Source: Gynurincola endophyticus
GTDB lineage: Bacteria; Bacteroidota; Bacteroidia; Chitinophagales; Chitinophagaceae
DNA: 64,000 bases
Assembly (NCBI RefSeq): GCF_003991195.1
Contig: NZ_RCWL01000004.1
Location: 248,001 to 312,000, forward strand
Direction: 5' to 3'
The position numbers were made by a program, and so were the translations under genes. The notes below the pieces were generated by a model. The model did no database searches and was not told the DNA's origin. It saw only the letters and a list, made by a program, of their open reading frames with translations. Shown one piece after another: positions 37,194-46,445 of the stretch (positions are counted from its first letter, which is position 1; each line of letters opens with the position of its first letter).

Positions 37194-39356
37194 TTATTCA
37201 ATTTCCAAAAAAATTTGATCCTGATCGGCTTTTAGCCATACACTTTTTTCCCGTTCAGTTCCGTCGTCATACTCAAGGCTAAAACTATACTCATAATCTA
37301 TCAGGTACGGATTGGCCATTTCATGGCTGATCTGCTGATACCTCTCAGTATCGGTGAAGTATTTTGTAGCACTGACGAAATTGATTTTATTAGACTTATC
37401 CAGGTACCGGAGTGTCCATCCGATTTTAGAATAGTTCTTGTGCCGAAAACTAAAATCGGATGGCAAATAACCATGAATAGTGCGGATATTGGAAATACAA
37501 TCGCTGACAGTCAACTTTTCACCGGTATGCTTTAAGCCGGATTGACAACGGAATACCCCATCATGTTCGACACAAAACATACGATAATAAAAACTGTACT
37601 CATTAAACAGATGTCGCCGTGAAAAACCTATCATTTGTTGCGGTTCGTCTTTATTCAGTTCGATTCTTTTTACATAAACAGAGTTTGAATTCTGCTCATA
37701 GGCACTGGCTTCCAGAATAATTTTTCTTGTATCCGCCCAATTGGCTTCAGCTGAAACTTCAACTTCCCAACAGTGCTCAAAAGGGTTATCAACAATATAG
37801 TTGGATTTTGCAACATTCGTATACACAGTATTAGCCACTTTTGCATTATTGACGATATATTCAACTTCCACCTTTGCACGAATACCATCCAGGGTCGATA
37901 CAAAAGCAAGCGTAAACTCGCGGGAATCTTTATTCAGGCTTTCTGATACTTCCCAAATAGCATTTTTCTTAAAATGGCTTCTGAAAGTAATTTTAGCCAG
38001 AATCGAATCGAAGATAGCCAACCGTTTAGCCTTATCGAGTAAAAATCGTACGAAGTAAACATTGAAATCGCGTGTCGGGTCAATAAACAAATGTGTTTTG
38101 TGTTCCACTTTCGGCGACATCTCTATATTCTCAATAGTGTAATTATTCGATTGAATAATACTGTACAACACTTTAAACTGCACTTGATAAGTATGGTATT
38201 GATCCAGGAGATCATATGCCAGTTCATGTAAAGACTTACCCCCTTTCTCAAAGGTGATATAGATATTTTTTTCTATCGTATTGGTTTTCCGGTGCCATAT
38301 TTCGATCAGTACTTCGATTTTACGGATATTAACAAAGTCGAAAGTATTATTTGCAATGGCCACATACAGGGTAATTTTATTCAGAAAACTAAAGTTTGTG
38401 GTATCCACCACATATTCGGCAATGCGTGCAATATTACGGGCCAGGTCTTTTAAACTGAGTACATATTTAAAATCGATACTTTTTTGAGATTTCCACACCA
38501 GGTTGATTTCTTCTGAGGCGGGAGAGATTGTAGAAGCTTCCCGTAAAAAAAACTTTTTTTGAAGATCGTACCGGTGAATATTATTCTGAAAAGTAATATC
38601 CAGTGGCAGCTGCTTATTGTGTGAACCTTTCACAAAGAGTTTTTTAAAAGCAATCTTTCGTACCTCATTCATCATATCAAGCGTTGCCAGTCCGCGAATC
38701 GTTTTATCCATTTTGCTGAAATGAATGGTATCAAGATTTTTACTCATCCATTTATTGATCATATCAAAAATTTCATCGCTGTTGTATGGCCGGTTGGCAG
38801 ACTGGTCAAAATAGCTATAAATACCGGCCCACTCGATGAACAGACTGGCCGGATTTTCAGGAGGAAAACCTACGACACTTACCGTAAAATTGAGGTTAAC
38901 GGAACACCCTCCGCGCATAATGGCATTGTAGAAGGAAGCTGCGATTTCATTCTTCGCCACAAACTGGGCAATCTGCGAAAACCTGTTGACCATCGATTGA
39001 CTATCTTCAGCCGAAGTCCATACTGTTCTACCCTCTTCCTGCAACTGCAGATAGACCTTCGCAATACCCATTGGTGCCGGTACGAGGTAAGGATAACGTA
39101 TTCTGAATTTATTACGGAGAAAATTTTGAATTTCGGTAATATCGTAAGCAGTAGCAATGTAATTGATCTTAAACCGGAGTAGCAAATGATTCACCTGCTC
39201 AGCATTTTTTTCATATTCAATCAAAACTGCGGGACGATCTTCAAACAGGCTGATTTGCGGACACAGACTGAGATAGTAAAACAATTCCGGATAATTGTTA
39301 TCACGAAAAATAATGTACCGTTCGAATTCAATATATGGAGGAGTGAATTTGAGCAT
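37194..39356 (-). CDS. Large protein of unknown function (720 residues)
   Basis: I do not recognise this protein. It lacks a signal peptide and membrane segments, so it should be cytoplasmic. It starts MLKFTPPYIEFERYIIFRD and appears to be mostly beta-strand with repeated all-beta segments (IEVLIEIWHRKTNTIEKNIYITFE, WEVEVSAEANWADTRKIILEA, YSFSLEYDDGTEREKSVWLK). The N-terminal pattern (FYYL...RPAVLIEYEK, then an ENEIAASFYNAIMRGG-like segment and an ASLFIEWAGIYSYF segment) recalls large hypothetical proteins of other phyla with 'FYYLP...RPxFxLxKY' N-termini, but I cannot name the family. No catalytic motif is visible. It is upstream of the exonuclease/GIY-YIG gene on the same strand. Confidence 0.75.
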   Translation of the reverse strand: MLKFTPPYIEFERYIIFRDNNYPELFYYLSLCPQISLFEDRPAVLIEYEKNAEQVNHLLLRFKINYIATAYDITEIQNFLRNKFRIRYPYLVPAPMGIAKVYLQLQEEGRTVWTSAEDSQSMVNRFSQIAQFVAKNEIAASFYNAIMRGGCSVNLNFTVSVVGFPPENPASLFIEWAGIYSYFDQSANRPYNSDEIFDMINKWMSKNLDTIHFSKMDKTIRGLATLDMMNEVRKIAFKKLFVKGSHNKQLPLDITFQNNIHRYDLQKKFFLREASTISPASEEINLVWKSQKSIDFKYVLSLKDLARNIARIAEYVVDTTNFSFLNKITLYVAIANNTFDFVNIRKIEVLIEIWHRKTNTIEKNIYITFEKGGKSLHELAYDLLDQYHTYQVQFKVLYSIIQSNNYTIENIEMSPKVEHKTHLFIDPTRDFNVYFVRFLLDKAKRLAIFDSILAKITFRSHFKKNAIWEVSESLNKDSREFTLAFVSTLDGIRAKVEVEYIVNNAKVANTVYTNVAKSNYIVDNPFEHCWEVEVSAEANWADTRKIILEASAYEQNSNSVYVKRIELNKDEPQQMIGFSRRHLFNEYSFYYRMFCVEHDGVFRCQSGLKHTGEKLTVSDCISNIRTIHGYLPSDFSFRHKNYSKIGWTLRYLDKSNKINFVSATKYFTDTERYQQISHEMANPYLIDYEYSFSLEYDDGTEREKSVWLKADQDQIFLEIE

Positions 39357-39722
39357 GACTCATTTGCTTTTTCGCGTAGCAGTTTAAGGTTAAAGTTCTT
39401 AAAAACCAGTTTCGCTTAAACAAACATAGGGAAATCAAGCCTCTAATTAAATAAACACGAACATTTATTGACACCAATCAATTTTAAGCTGTTTGTACTC
39501 AAGAAGCGAAACAATAACATACTGACAATCAAAGGATAACAAAACATTTACAAACTATTTCATAAACCATTGATTATCAATATAGTTAGTTTACGTTAAG
39601 TATTGGTTATTTGACAAATATTAATTACTTTCGTAGTAAGAATCCTTCCACTGAAAATAACCGGTTCAATTGCCCCTATGAATACCTGGTAAACCGTTTT
39701 CTTAACTTTTAACCTAGGTATC
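39357..39722. other. Divergent intergenic region upstream of a small peptide gene
   Basis: About 365 AT-rich bases. A weak -7-like TACTTTCG near 39627 with an upstream TTGG may drive the small peptide gene. No other gene, RNA or repeat was seen. Confidence 0.5.
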
Positions 39723-39839
39723 ATGAAAAAAATTGACACGCACAGCAACGCAGACCAATTAAAAGCAAACTGGATTATTGCCGGATTTGTTGCAGTATTG
39801 ATCTTGAGTGTTGCAATTTATTATACAGTGGTAGTATAG
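39723..39839 (+). CDS. 38-residue single-pass membrane peptide
   Basis: A very short frame starting at ATG 39723: MKKIDTHSNADQLKAN, then a 19-22-residue hydrophobic segment (WIIAGFVAVLILSVAIYYTVVV) to the stop. An AGGTATC precedes the start, and a strong terminator (39865-39892) follows 25 bases after the stop, so this is a complete small transcription unit. The polar N-terminus and clean hydrophobic helix argue for a real tail-anchored-like small protein. Family unknown. Confidence 0.6.
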   Translation: MKKIDTHSNADQLKANWIIAGFVAVLILSVAIYYTVVV

Positions 39840-39864
39840 TATTTTTTACTACTTTCTTGTAAGG

Positions 39865-39892
39865 AACCCCCAACTTTGTTGGGGGTTTTTTT
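39865..39892 (+). terminator. Terminator of the 38-residue peptide gene
   Basis: Perfect stem AACCCCCAA / TTGGGGGTT with loop CTTTG and then TTTTT. The T run overlaps the -33 element of the valS promoter. Confidence 0.85.
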
Positions 39893-39921
39893 GATGCTCC
39901 CAACAACATTGAGTAACTTTG
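39890..39921 (+). promoter_or_regulatory. valS promoter
   Basis: -33 TTTG at 39890-39893 and -7 TAACTTTG at 39914-39921, separated by exactly 20 bases: a near-ideal Bacteroidota housekeeping promoter. The -33 sits in the T run of the preceding terminator. Confidence 0.75.
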
Positions 39922-39948
39922 CATCCGTTTAATGCAGGAGAAATTATG

Positions 39949-42549
39949 ATGGAACTTAGCAAAAATTTTGATCCAGCTTCAATTGAAGACAAATGGTATC
40001 AGCATTGGAAATCTAAAGGATATTTTGATAGTAAACCCGATAGCCGTCCTTCCTATTCAGTGGTCATTCCGCCACCGAATGTTACGGGCGTGTTACACAT
40101 GGGCCATACACTGAACGAAACGGTTCAGGATATTTTAGTTCGTAAAGCACGTATGAGTGGCTTCAATGCCTGCTGGGTTCCGGGAAGCGATCACGCTTCT
40201 ATTGCCACTGAAGCAAAAGTGGTACAGATGCTTGAAAAAGAAAAAGGCATTAAAAAAGCGGATCTGACCCGCGAAGAGTTTTTGAAACATGCCTACGAAT
40301 GGAAAGACAAATACGGTGGTATCATTTATCATCAGATTGCAAAACTGGGTTGTAGTGTAGACTGGAACCGGGTATCATTTACAATGGATCCGGATTACTA
40401 CCGTGCTGTAATCAAAGTATTTGTTGACTTATATAAAAAGAACCTCATTTATCGTGGTGCAAGAATGATCAACTGGGATCCGGTTGCAAAAACAGCACTG
40501 AGCGATGAAGAGGTGGAATATAAAGAAGGCCAGGGTATTTTATACCACGTGAAGTATCAGATTGAAGAATCGGATGATTTTATTACCATCGCAACGCAAC
40601 GCCCTGAAACGATTATGGGTGACGTAGCAGTTTGTGTACACCCTGATGATGAGCGCTACGCCCATTTAAAGGGGAAAAATGTACTGGTTCCATTGGTAAA
40701 CCGTCCTATTCCGATCATTTTTGACGAATATGTAGACAAAGATTTTGGTACAGGAGCCTTAAAAGTTACTCCTGCTCATGATATTAACGACTATAACCTC
40801 GGCTTAAAACACAATTTACCGATCATCGACACCCTGAATGAAGACGGTACATTGAGTGAAGCAGCAGAAGTATTTGTAGGTATGGATCGTTTTGCTGCCA
40901 GAAAAGCAGTGATTGCAAAACTGAAAGAAGACGGCCTTTACCTCAAAGAAGAGGCTTATCAAACCAGACTAGGCTACTCTCAGCGTACCAGTGCAGTGGT
41001 TGAACCACGCATTTCTACCCAATGGTTTGTATCAATGCGTCATCTTGCTGATAAAGCATTAGACGCTGTGGTGGGTGGCGAAGTGAAAATTCATCCCGGA
41101 GATAAGTTTCTTGCTACATACAAATATTGGTTAGAAAATGTAAAAGACTGGTGTATTTCACGTCAGTTGTGGTGGGGACAAAGAATTCCTGCTTACTACG
41201 ATGAAGCCGGTAATTGTTATGTAGCCGAATCAGCAGAAGAGGCACAACAATTAGCAGGTGCAGGTGTGACCTTGACACAGGATGTAGATGTACTGGACAC
41301 ATGGTTCTCCTCATGGCTATGGCCGATGGAGGTATTCAAAGGAATTACACAACCTGATAACCCCGAAATTAACTACTACTATCCTACAGCAGTATTAGTA
41401 ACCGGACAGGATATTATTTTCTTCTGGGTAGCGCGCATGATCATGGCGGGTATGGAATATAAAAACCAGAAACCTTTCAGTGATGTTTATTTTACCGGAA
41501 TGGTAAGAGATAAACAAGGCCGGAAAATGAGTAAAAGCTTAGGAAACTCTCCTGACCTGTTACAATTGATTGACCAGTTCGGGGCAGATGCCGTTCGCTT
41601 CGGAATTATGATTTCCTCTCCTGCCGGTAATGATTTATTGTTTGACGAAACCTCTCCTGAACAGGGAAGAAATTTTAACAACAAAATCTGGAACGCCTTA
41701 AAACTGGTAAAACTTTGGGAAGGCAGGTTATCAGAAACGTCGAACAACGAAACCCCTTTTGCCGTTGAATGGTTCCAGAATCGTTTACAACAGGCAAAAA
41801 TTGATGTAGAGAAATATTATAAAGACTTCAAGTTAAGTGAAGCACTGAAAACTATTTACTCATTGATATGGGATGATTTCTGTTCATGGTATCTGGAGTG
41901 GATAAAACCTGGCCAGGATCAGCAGATGGATCCGTTAGTGTATAATAAAACCATCGGATTCTTCAGTGAATTGATGCAGCTATTACATCCTTTCACACCG
42001 TTCGTGACGGAAGAAATTTACCACTTACTGGCAGAGAGAAATGACGATTTATGTGTTAAACAATTCACGGCTGCTGAAACACCTAATGACGCTATACTGG
42101 CACAAGGTGATTTATTGAAGACAGTGATTTCAGGCTTAAGAGATGCCCGTAATAAAAACCAGCTCAAGCCTAAAGAAGAGATTGATCTGTTTATTCAAAC
42201 AGCAGAACAACCGGTATATGAGCCGATCATGAGCATCTTATCAAAACAGGCGGCTACGAAAAGCATTCAGTTTGTAGATAAAGTACAGGATAATTGTATT
42301 ACAACCGTTATCGGAAAAGATAAGTTCTATCTGGCAGCAGAAAGAGAAATAGATGTAGCAGCTCAGAAAGAAGCTTTACTAAAAGATCTGGAACACTTGC
42401 AAGGCTTTCTGGTAAGTGTAGATAAAAAGCTGAGTAATGAGCGATTTGTGCAAAATGCCAAACCTGAAGTGGTAGCACTTGAACAAAAGAAAAAAGCGGA
42501 TGCTTTAGAAAAAATTCAGATTATTGAAGACAGTTTAAAGCTTTTATAA
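39949..42549 (+). CDS. valS: Valyl-tRNA synthetase
   Basis: An 866-residue class I aminoacyl-tRNA synthetase. HMGH at ~50-53 (PNVTGVLHMGHTLN) and KMSKS at ~527-531 (RKMSKSLGNSPD) mark the catalytic site. The editing domain lies between them (TIATQRPETIMGDVAV), and a C-terminal coiled-coil (residues ~800-866) binds tRNA. AGGAG at 39936-39940 lies 8 bases before the ATG at 39949; the ATG at 39946 is equally possible but less well spaced. The longer frame beginning with a TTG at 39919 lies inside the -7 element. Confidence 0.97.
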   Translation: MELSKNFDPASIEDKWYQHWKSKGYFDSKPDSRPSYSVVIPPPNVTGVLHMGHTLNETVQDILVRKARMSGFNACWVPGSDHASIATEAKVVQMLEKEKGIKKADLTREEFLKHAYEWKDKYGGIIYHQIAKLGCSVDWNRVSFTMDPDYYRAVIKVFVDLYKKNLIYRGARMINWDPVAKTALSDEEVEYKEGQGILYHVKYQIEESDDFITIATQRPETIMGDVAVCVHPDDERYAHLKGKNVLVPLVNRPIPIIFDEYVDKDFGTGALKVTPAHDINDYNLGLKHNLPIIDTLNEDGTLSEAAEVFVGMDRFAARKAVIAKLKEDGLYLKEEAYQTRLGYSQRTSAVVEPRISTQWFVSMRHLADKALDAVVGGEVKIHPGDKFLATYKYWLENVKDWCISRQLWWGQRIPAYYDEAGNCYVAESAEEAQQLAGAGVTLTQDVDVLDTWFSSWLWPMEVFKGITQPDNPEINYYYPTAVLVTGQDIIFFWVARMIMAGMEYKNQKPFSDVYFTGMVRDKQGRKMSKSLGNSPDLLQLIDQFGADAVRFGIMISSPAGNDLLFDETSPEQGRNFNNKIWNALKLVKLWEGRLSETSNNETPFAVEWFQNRLQQAKIDVEKYYKDFKLSEALKTIYSLIWDDFCSWYLEWIKPGQDQQMDPLVYNKTIGFFSELMQLLHPFTPFVTEEIYHLLAERNDDLCVKQFTAAETPNDAILAQGDLLKTVISGLRDARNKNQLKPKEEIDLFIQTAEQPVYEPIMSILSKQAATKSIQFVDKVQDNCITTVIGKDKFYLAAEREIDVAAQKEALLKDLEHLQGFLVSVDKKLSNERFVQNAKPEVVALEQKKKADALEKIQIIEDSLKLL

Positions 42550-42554
42550 AATAA

Positions 42555-42602
42555 AAATCCTCCAACAAAGTGGACTGAACCCCAAAAGTTGGAGGTTTTT
42601 TA
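42555..42602 (+). terminator. valS terminator with a long loop
   Basis: Stem CCTCCAAC / GTTGGAGG followed by TTTTTT. The 21-base loop contains GTGGACTGAACCCCAAAA, with AAAGT repeated at both ends of its central part. Other terminators here have only 3-5 base loops. Confidence 0.75.
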
Positions 42603-42858
42603 TAAGTATGGTCAATTATCGTAGCCCCCTTCGCGCTGATTTATGCGGATAACTTACCATACAACATAAGTACAACACTACACTGATCTGCACTGATTCA
42701 ATCTTTGAGTTAGAAAAGAGACTATCTGCAGGCTAAGTTTATATTAGATTTACCGGTAGCAATACCCTACCCACAACAAAAGATGCTGTTATAGATGCAG
42801 CGAAAAAGTGGTTATTGTAATAATATGAACAGTATCTATTATTATAATATGCCCATAT
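42603..42858. other. Intergenic region after valS
   Basis: About 255 bases between the valS terminator and a hairpin repeat. No gene or RNA recognised. Confidence 0.5.
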
Positions 42859-42960
42859 AAACATGAAGAAAATAGTAAGGATGAAGGAAATGAAGCTGCA
42901 GCTACGCTGCCTTATATTATCTTCCTTTCTTCATTTCCTTCATATTTCACATTGCTCAAC
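42859..42960. repeat. Hairpin element, divergent relative of family 2
   Basis: Begins AAACATGAAG like copy A. Contains a 15-bp perfect inverted pair: ATGAAGGAAATGAAG (42881-42895) and CTTCATTTCCTTCAT (42929-42943), around a 33-base loop with GCTGC...CGCTGCC. Lies between convergent genes, like the other family 2 copies. Confidence 0.65.
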
Positions 42961-43055
42961 ATAAATAATTCTGGTATATCTGATTAGCAGTAAAACGAAA
43001 GCAACTACTAATTACTTAATGGTTCATATTTTCAAGATTTGCGGCCAACTGCTTC

Positions 43056-45872
43056 TTAAAAATTTATCGGTAATGAAACGATAAACTGTTCGAACGGCAG
43101 GTTGTAATCATTTTTCACCGCATGAGCATATCTAAGACCGAGTGATAAGCGATGTTGGTTCCATATTTTACCGTCTAGCCACAACCATGCTCCTACCGAT
43201 AAAGCATCTCCACTGATGGCACGTGTACCTTGCGGACTATTATATTGATAATTATAAGTAGATGCATCATAAAATAATTGTGTGCGGATCCGCTGCACAT
43301 AAACGATATTTCCAAAACCCCAGTCAGGATATACAAGTGGCAGATGATAGTTAGAAGCAAACTTATAAATCTGATGTACAAATACCTGCCTGAATCCTCT
43401 TGCCAGTGTGATATATTCCGTTAATGCAATCTGATTTTGCTTACCGATATTTTGGTGACTTACAGATAAATCAAATGCATGATTTGCACTCAGGCCCGGT
43501 AAAAAGAGTGTTCCGACAAAAGCTTCACGGTTTGCTTTGGCACCACCCCAGTTACGGTCAAACCGGACCAGTACCGAATACCCCCATCTGGTTTGTATAT
43601 TATTCTGAGCAGGAGGAATATAAGAGGTGAACTGCGCCGTGAAACGGGCGCTATTATAATTTAACGTTGTATGCAGGTCGGTATTTTCGCGATTGACTTT
43701 CGATATACCTGCCTGTGTTATCAAAGTTTTAATACTGCGTTTTCTATACCAGGTTAACGGTACAGCGGCAGATATATTTACTTCATTTTGTTTAAACCTG
43801 ATAGCTGTTAATGTAGTATCAGCACTTAATGTATAAGTATCGCTTCTTCCCTGGTGTTGGAAATTCAGTGAGAGCCGTGACAGCCAGGCACCGAATCCTA
43901 CACCGGCGTTAAACTTATTGATCCGGTTGGTGGAATTATAATTATACTCGCCATATGCATATAAATTATTCAAAATATTGGCACCTTCCACACTGATATT
44001 GATTTCATCTTCAGCAGCCGGACTGGTAAGCCAGCTATACACTCTGAAAGGCGATCCTGTTGCTGCTACCTTTTGCACAGGAAGAGAATCTTTATTTACC
44101 GTACTTGCAGCGACTCCGTTATAAACAGCTGCAGTAAAATAATTATCTTTTGCAGACCAATATTCTTTGTCAATAGCAATCCATTTAAACTCTTCCAAAG
44201 CTGCGGTTTGAGTAGTGAAACCCTGCAATTCATAATCTGAATATATAAATTGATGGTGACGTTGGTCAATGAAGTAAAAAGATTCATTGGGTTTACCATG
44301 ATCAAGTAAATAAAAATTATTGTTGGTATAAGCAAACAAACGATCACGTCCCTGGTAATTCATGTTGCAATAAAGTGTATCTTCTTTTATTACAAAGTTT
44401 CCTATTTGGGCAAAGAGAGGTTCAAACAATAAATCGTGTTGTCCGGTTTCACTCACTTTAGCAATAGACATTCTTGCATCTTTTGTATGCACAACGGTAT
44501 AAATATCATTCCGGTAAATTCGTGGATGATGATAAGTGAATGTTTCTTCGTTTTTTATTTCCTGAGTAGTCCACTCCGTTTCGTTCTGTTTTGAGAGCAG
44601 ATGCAGATTATTCTGATCGGCATCCTGATAAATAGCAATGATCTGGTTACCGGTTTCATTCAAAGCCGGCTGAAAGTATTTCCCTTTGTGTGTAATTTTC
44701 GTTTGTTGTTCTTTTTGTAAATCATAGAGTACTATATCCTGGAAGGTTGTCCAGTGCCATCTCGGGTGAACAGTATAACTGGTATATACTATTTTATCAT
44801 TGTTATAATGAAACTGGCGTTCATTGGAAATCCATTGATACTTCAATTCCTTTACTTCTTTTGTTGAATTGTTTTTTACAAAAAAGCGTGGTAATTTTTT
44901 ATAGGAGTTCTCCAGATAGAGATAGCGGGTTTCGTCTAACCAGTATGACCAGTATTGGTTAGAGCGGAAAAGATCAGAAGTTGGTTGCACACTTGTATCC
45001 TGCCCCACCAGTTTTGAACGGTAATATTGAAAAGCTTCTTTTCTAAAATCTTTATAACTTATTTGATAGTGTTTTTTAAAAGAGCGTTGAAAAGGATAAA
45101 AAAGACCGTTCAGGTTCAGTGCGCCTCCGGTAATATTCTTCCAGAAATCATCACCGTATTTTTCATATCCGTAACTGGCCATAATGTATCCGAGTGCATA
45201 ATGGTTGGGAATATTTTTACGCATAGAGCCATTTCGCCATTGCATCCAGGAGTAGTGTTTATTATTTTCAAAGATCACCCTGAAGGGATTATAAAAATTG
45301 GACGTTCTGCCTCTTCCGGCATTGGTAAATCTTGTTTCGTGATAAACGGCATCTCCTTCCCAGAAGTAATTCGGAATAACCATATTGCTGTAAAAATCGA
45401 GGCCAAACTCACCAAAGAGAATGTAAAAAGCTTTAGGAATCGGGTATTTTCTGAATGCCCTGAACTGTTCAATATGCCGGTATTCATGAAAAGTAAGTTG
45501 TTGTAACCAGTCGGTACTGCTTTGGCTGTAAATATCCGGATTGCCGGTTAAGTAGAATTCGCTTTTGAACGGACCGTAAGCAACATAACCGTTTGATTGA
45601 GTGGTATAAGGTTGTAAAACAATATTTGCCTGTACGGATTGCGGGCCGAGTGAAGTAGCAGCAGAAAGGGAATCGAACCGGTGAATATAGCCGGCAACCA
45701 GCTGAGCAGACCGGTTCCATCCTTTAGGATAGAAAATATTGGTAGATGCCGATTGAATTTTTTCCCATTTTTGTTTAACGGGATGACCACCGAAATAAGC
45801 TGGTTGTGCAGCTAACCAGTGGCACCACATTAACAAAAGAGGGAGTAATACAAATTCCTTTCTGCTTTTCAT
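43056..45872 (-). CDS. Outer-membrane protein with HExxH peptidase-like, beta-propeller and beta-barrel parts
   Basis: A 938-residue exported protein. Signal peptide ~1-22 (PLLLMWCHWLAAQ). HEYRH at 129-133 with E172 (FWEGDAVYHE) forms a gluzincin-like zinc site, as in peptidase-MA-type proteins. Residues ~300-620 have repeated WD40/TolB-like propeller strands (EVKELKYQWISNERQFHYNNDKIVY, HPRIYRNDIYTVVHTKDARMSIAKV). The C-terminal ~300 residues are amphipathic beta strands ending in a terminal Phe (QFIVSLPINF), typical of an outer-membrane barrel. Probably a surface-anchored proteolytic or sensory protein. No partner gene is adjacent. Confidence 0.8.
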   Translation of the reverse strand: MKSRKEFVLLPLLLMWCHWLAAQPAYFGGHPVKQKWEKIQSASTNIFYPKGWNRSAQLVAGYIHRFDSLSAATSLGPQSVQANIVLQPYTTQSNGYVAYGPFKSEFYLTGNPDIYSQSSTDWLQQLTFHEYRHIEQFRAFRKYPIPKAFYILFGEFGLDFYSNMVIPNYFWEGDAVYHETRFTNAGRGRTSNFYNPFRVIFENNKHYSWMQWRNGSMRKNIPNHYALGYIMASYGYEKYGDDFWKNITGGALNLNGLFYPFQRSFKKHYQISYKDFRKEAFQYYRSKLVGQDTSVQPTSDLFRSNQYWSYWLDETRYLYLENSYKKLPRFFVKNNSTKEVKELKYQWISNERQFHYNNDKIVYTSYTVHPRWHWTTFQDIVLYDLQKEQQTKITHKGKYFQPALNETGNQIIAIYQDADQNNLHLLSKQNETEWTTQEIKNEETFTYHHPRIYRNDIYTVVHTKDARMSIAKVSETGQHDLLFEPLFAQIGNFVIKEDTLYCNMNYQGRDRLFAYTNNNFYLLDHGKPNESFYFIDQRHHQFIYSDYELQGFTTQTAALEEFKWIAIDKEYWSAKDNYFTAAVYNGVAASTVNKDSLPVQKVAATGSPFRVYSWLTSPAAEDEINISVEGANILNNLYAYGEYNYNSTNRINKFNAGVGFGAWLSRLSLNFQHQGRSDTYTLSADTTLTAIRFKQNEVNISAAVPLTWYRKRSIKTLITQAGISKVNRENTDLHTTLNYNSARFTAQFTSYIPPAQNNIQTRWGYSVLVRFDRNWGGAKANREAFVGTLFLPGLSANHAFDLSVSHQNIGKQNQIALTEYITLARGFRQVFVHQIYKFASNYHLPLVYPDWGFGNIVYVQRIRTQLFYDASTYNYQYNSPQGTRAISGDALSVGAWLWLDGKIWNQHRLSLGLRYAHAVKNDYNLPFEQFIVSLPINF

Positions 45873-45944
45873 AAGATCAATATAGGTTATATCTGTTAAA
45901 TGCGATAATTTTCTCTACCTTCATACATAATTTAATGATTTAAT

Positions 45945-46445
45945 ATGAAGTGGACGATTTCCCTTGCCAAAAAAGAAGATGCACCGGTTATCCAACAACT
46001 GGCTTACAGCATCTGGCCTAAAACATACGGAGAAATTTTAGGGAACACGCAGCTGGATTATATGCTTGACCAAATGTATTCCATTCCTGTACTGGAAAAA
46101 CAGCTGAACTCAAAAGAACAAGTCTACTATATTTTATCACAGGAAGAAGAGCCTTTAGGATTTGCCAGTTATGGGTTACATGACGACAAAGGCACGTACA
46201 AGCTGCATAAAATCTACGTTCATGTTTCCACGCAGGGCAAGGGTGCAGGCAAATCGTTATTAGCACATATGATTCAAACAGTAAAAGAACTGGGTGCAAC
46301 ACGTTTAATACTAAATGTTAATCGTTACAATGCCGGTGCAATTGGTTTTTACGAAAAGTACGGATTTAAAAGAATCGAAACCATTGATGTACCTATTGGT
46401 AATGGTTACCTGATGGAAGACTACATATATCAGCTCGATTTATGA
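45945..46445 (+). CDS. GNAT-family N-acetyltransferase
   Basis: A 166-residue GCN5-related acetyltransferase. Acetyl-CoA motif A is QGKGAGKSLLAHMIQ; the later NRYNAGAIGFYEKYGFKRI is the usual C-terminal signature. Substrate unknown. Its last 6 bases overlap the convergent queuosine-precursor transporter gene. Confidence 0.9.
   Translation: MKWTISLAKKEDAPVIQQLAYSIWPKTYGEILGNTQLDYMLDQMYSIPVLEKQLNSKEQVYYILSQEEEPLGFASYGLHDDKGTYKLHKIYVHVSTQGKGAGKSLLAHMIQTVKELGATRLILNVNRYNAGAIGFYEKYGFKRIETIDVPIGNGYLMEDYIYQLDL

Noticed and set aside
37194-39356. Phage tail or contractile-injection identity for the 720-residue protein
   Set aside because: Beta-rich character alone is not evidence, and no phage or injection-system gene is nearby.
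39919-39948. Upstream extension of valS from a TTG
   Set aside because: The codon lies inside the -7 element, and AGGAG fits ATG 39946/39949.
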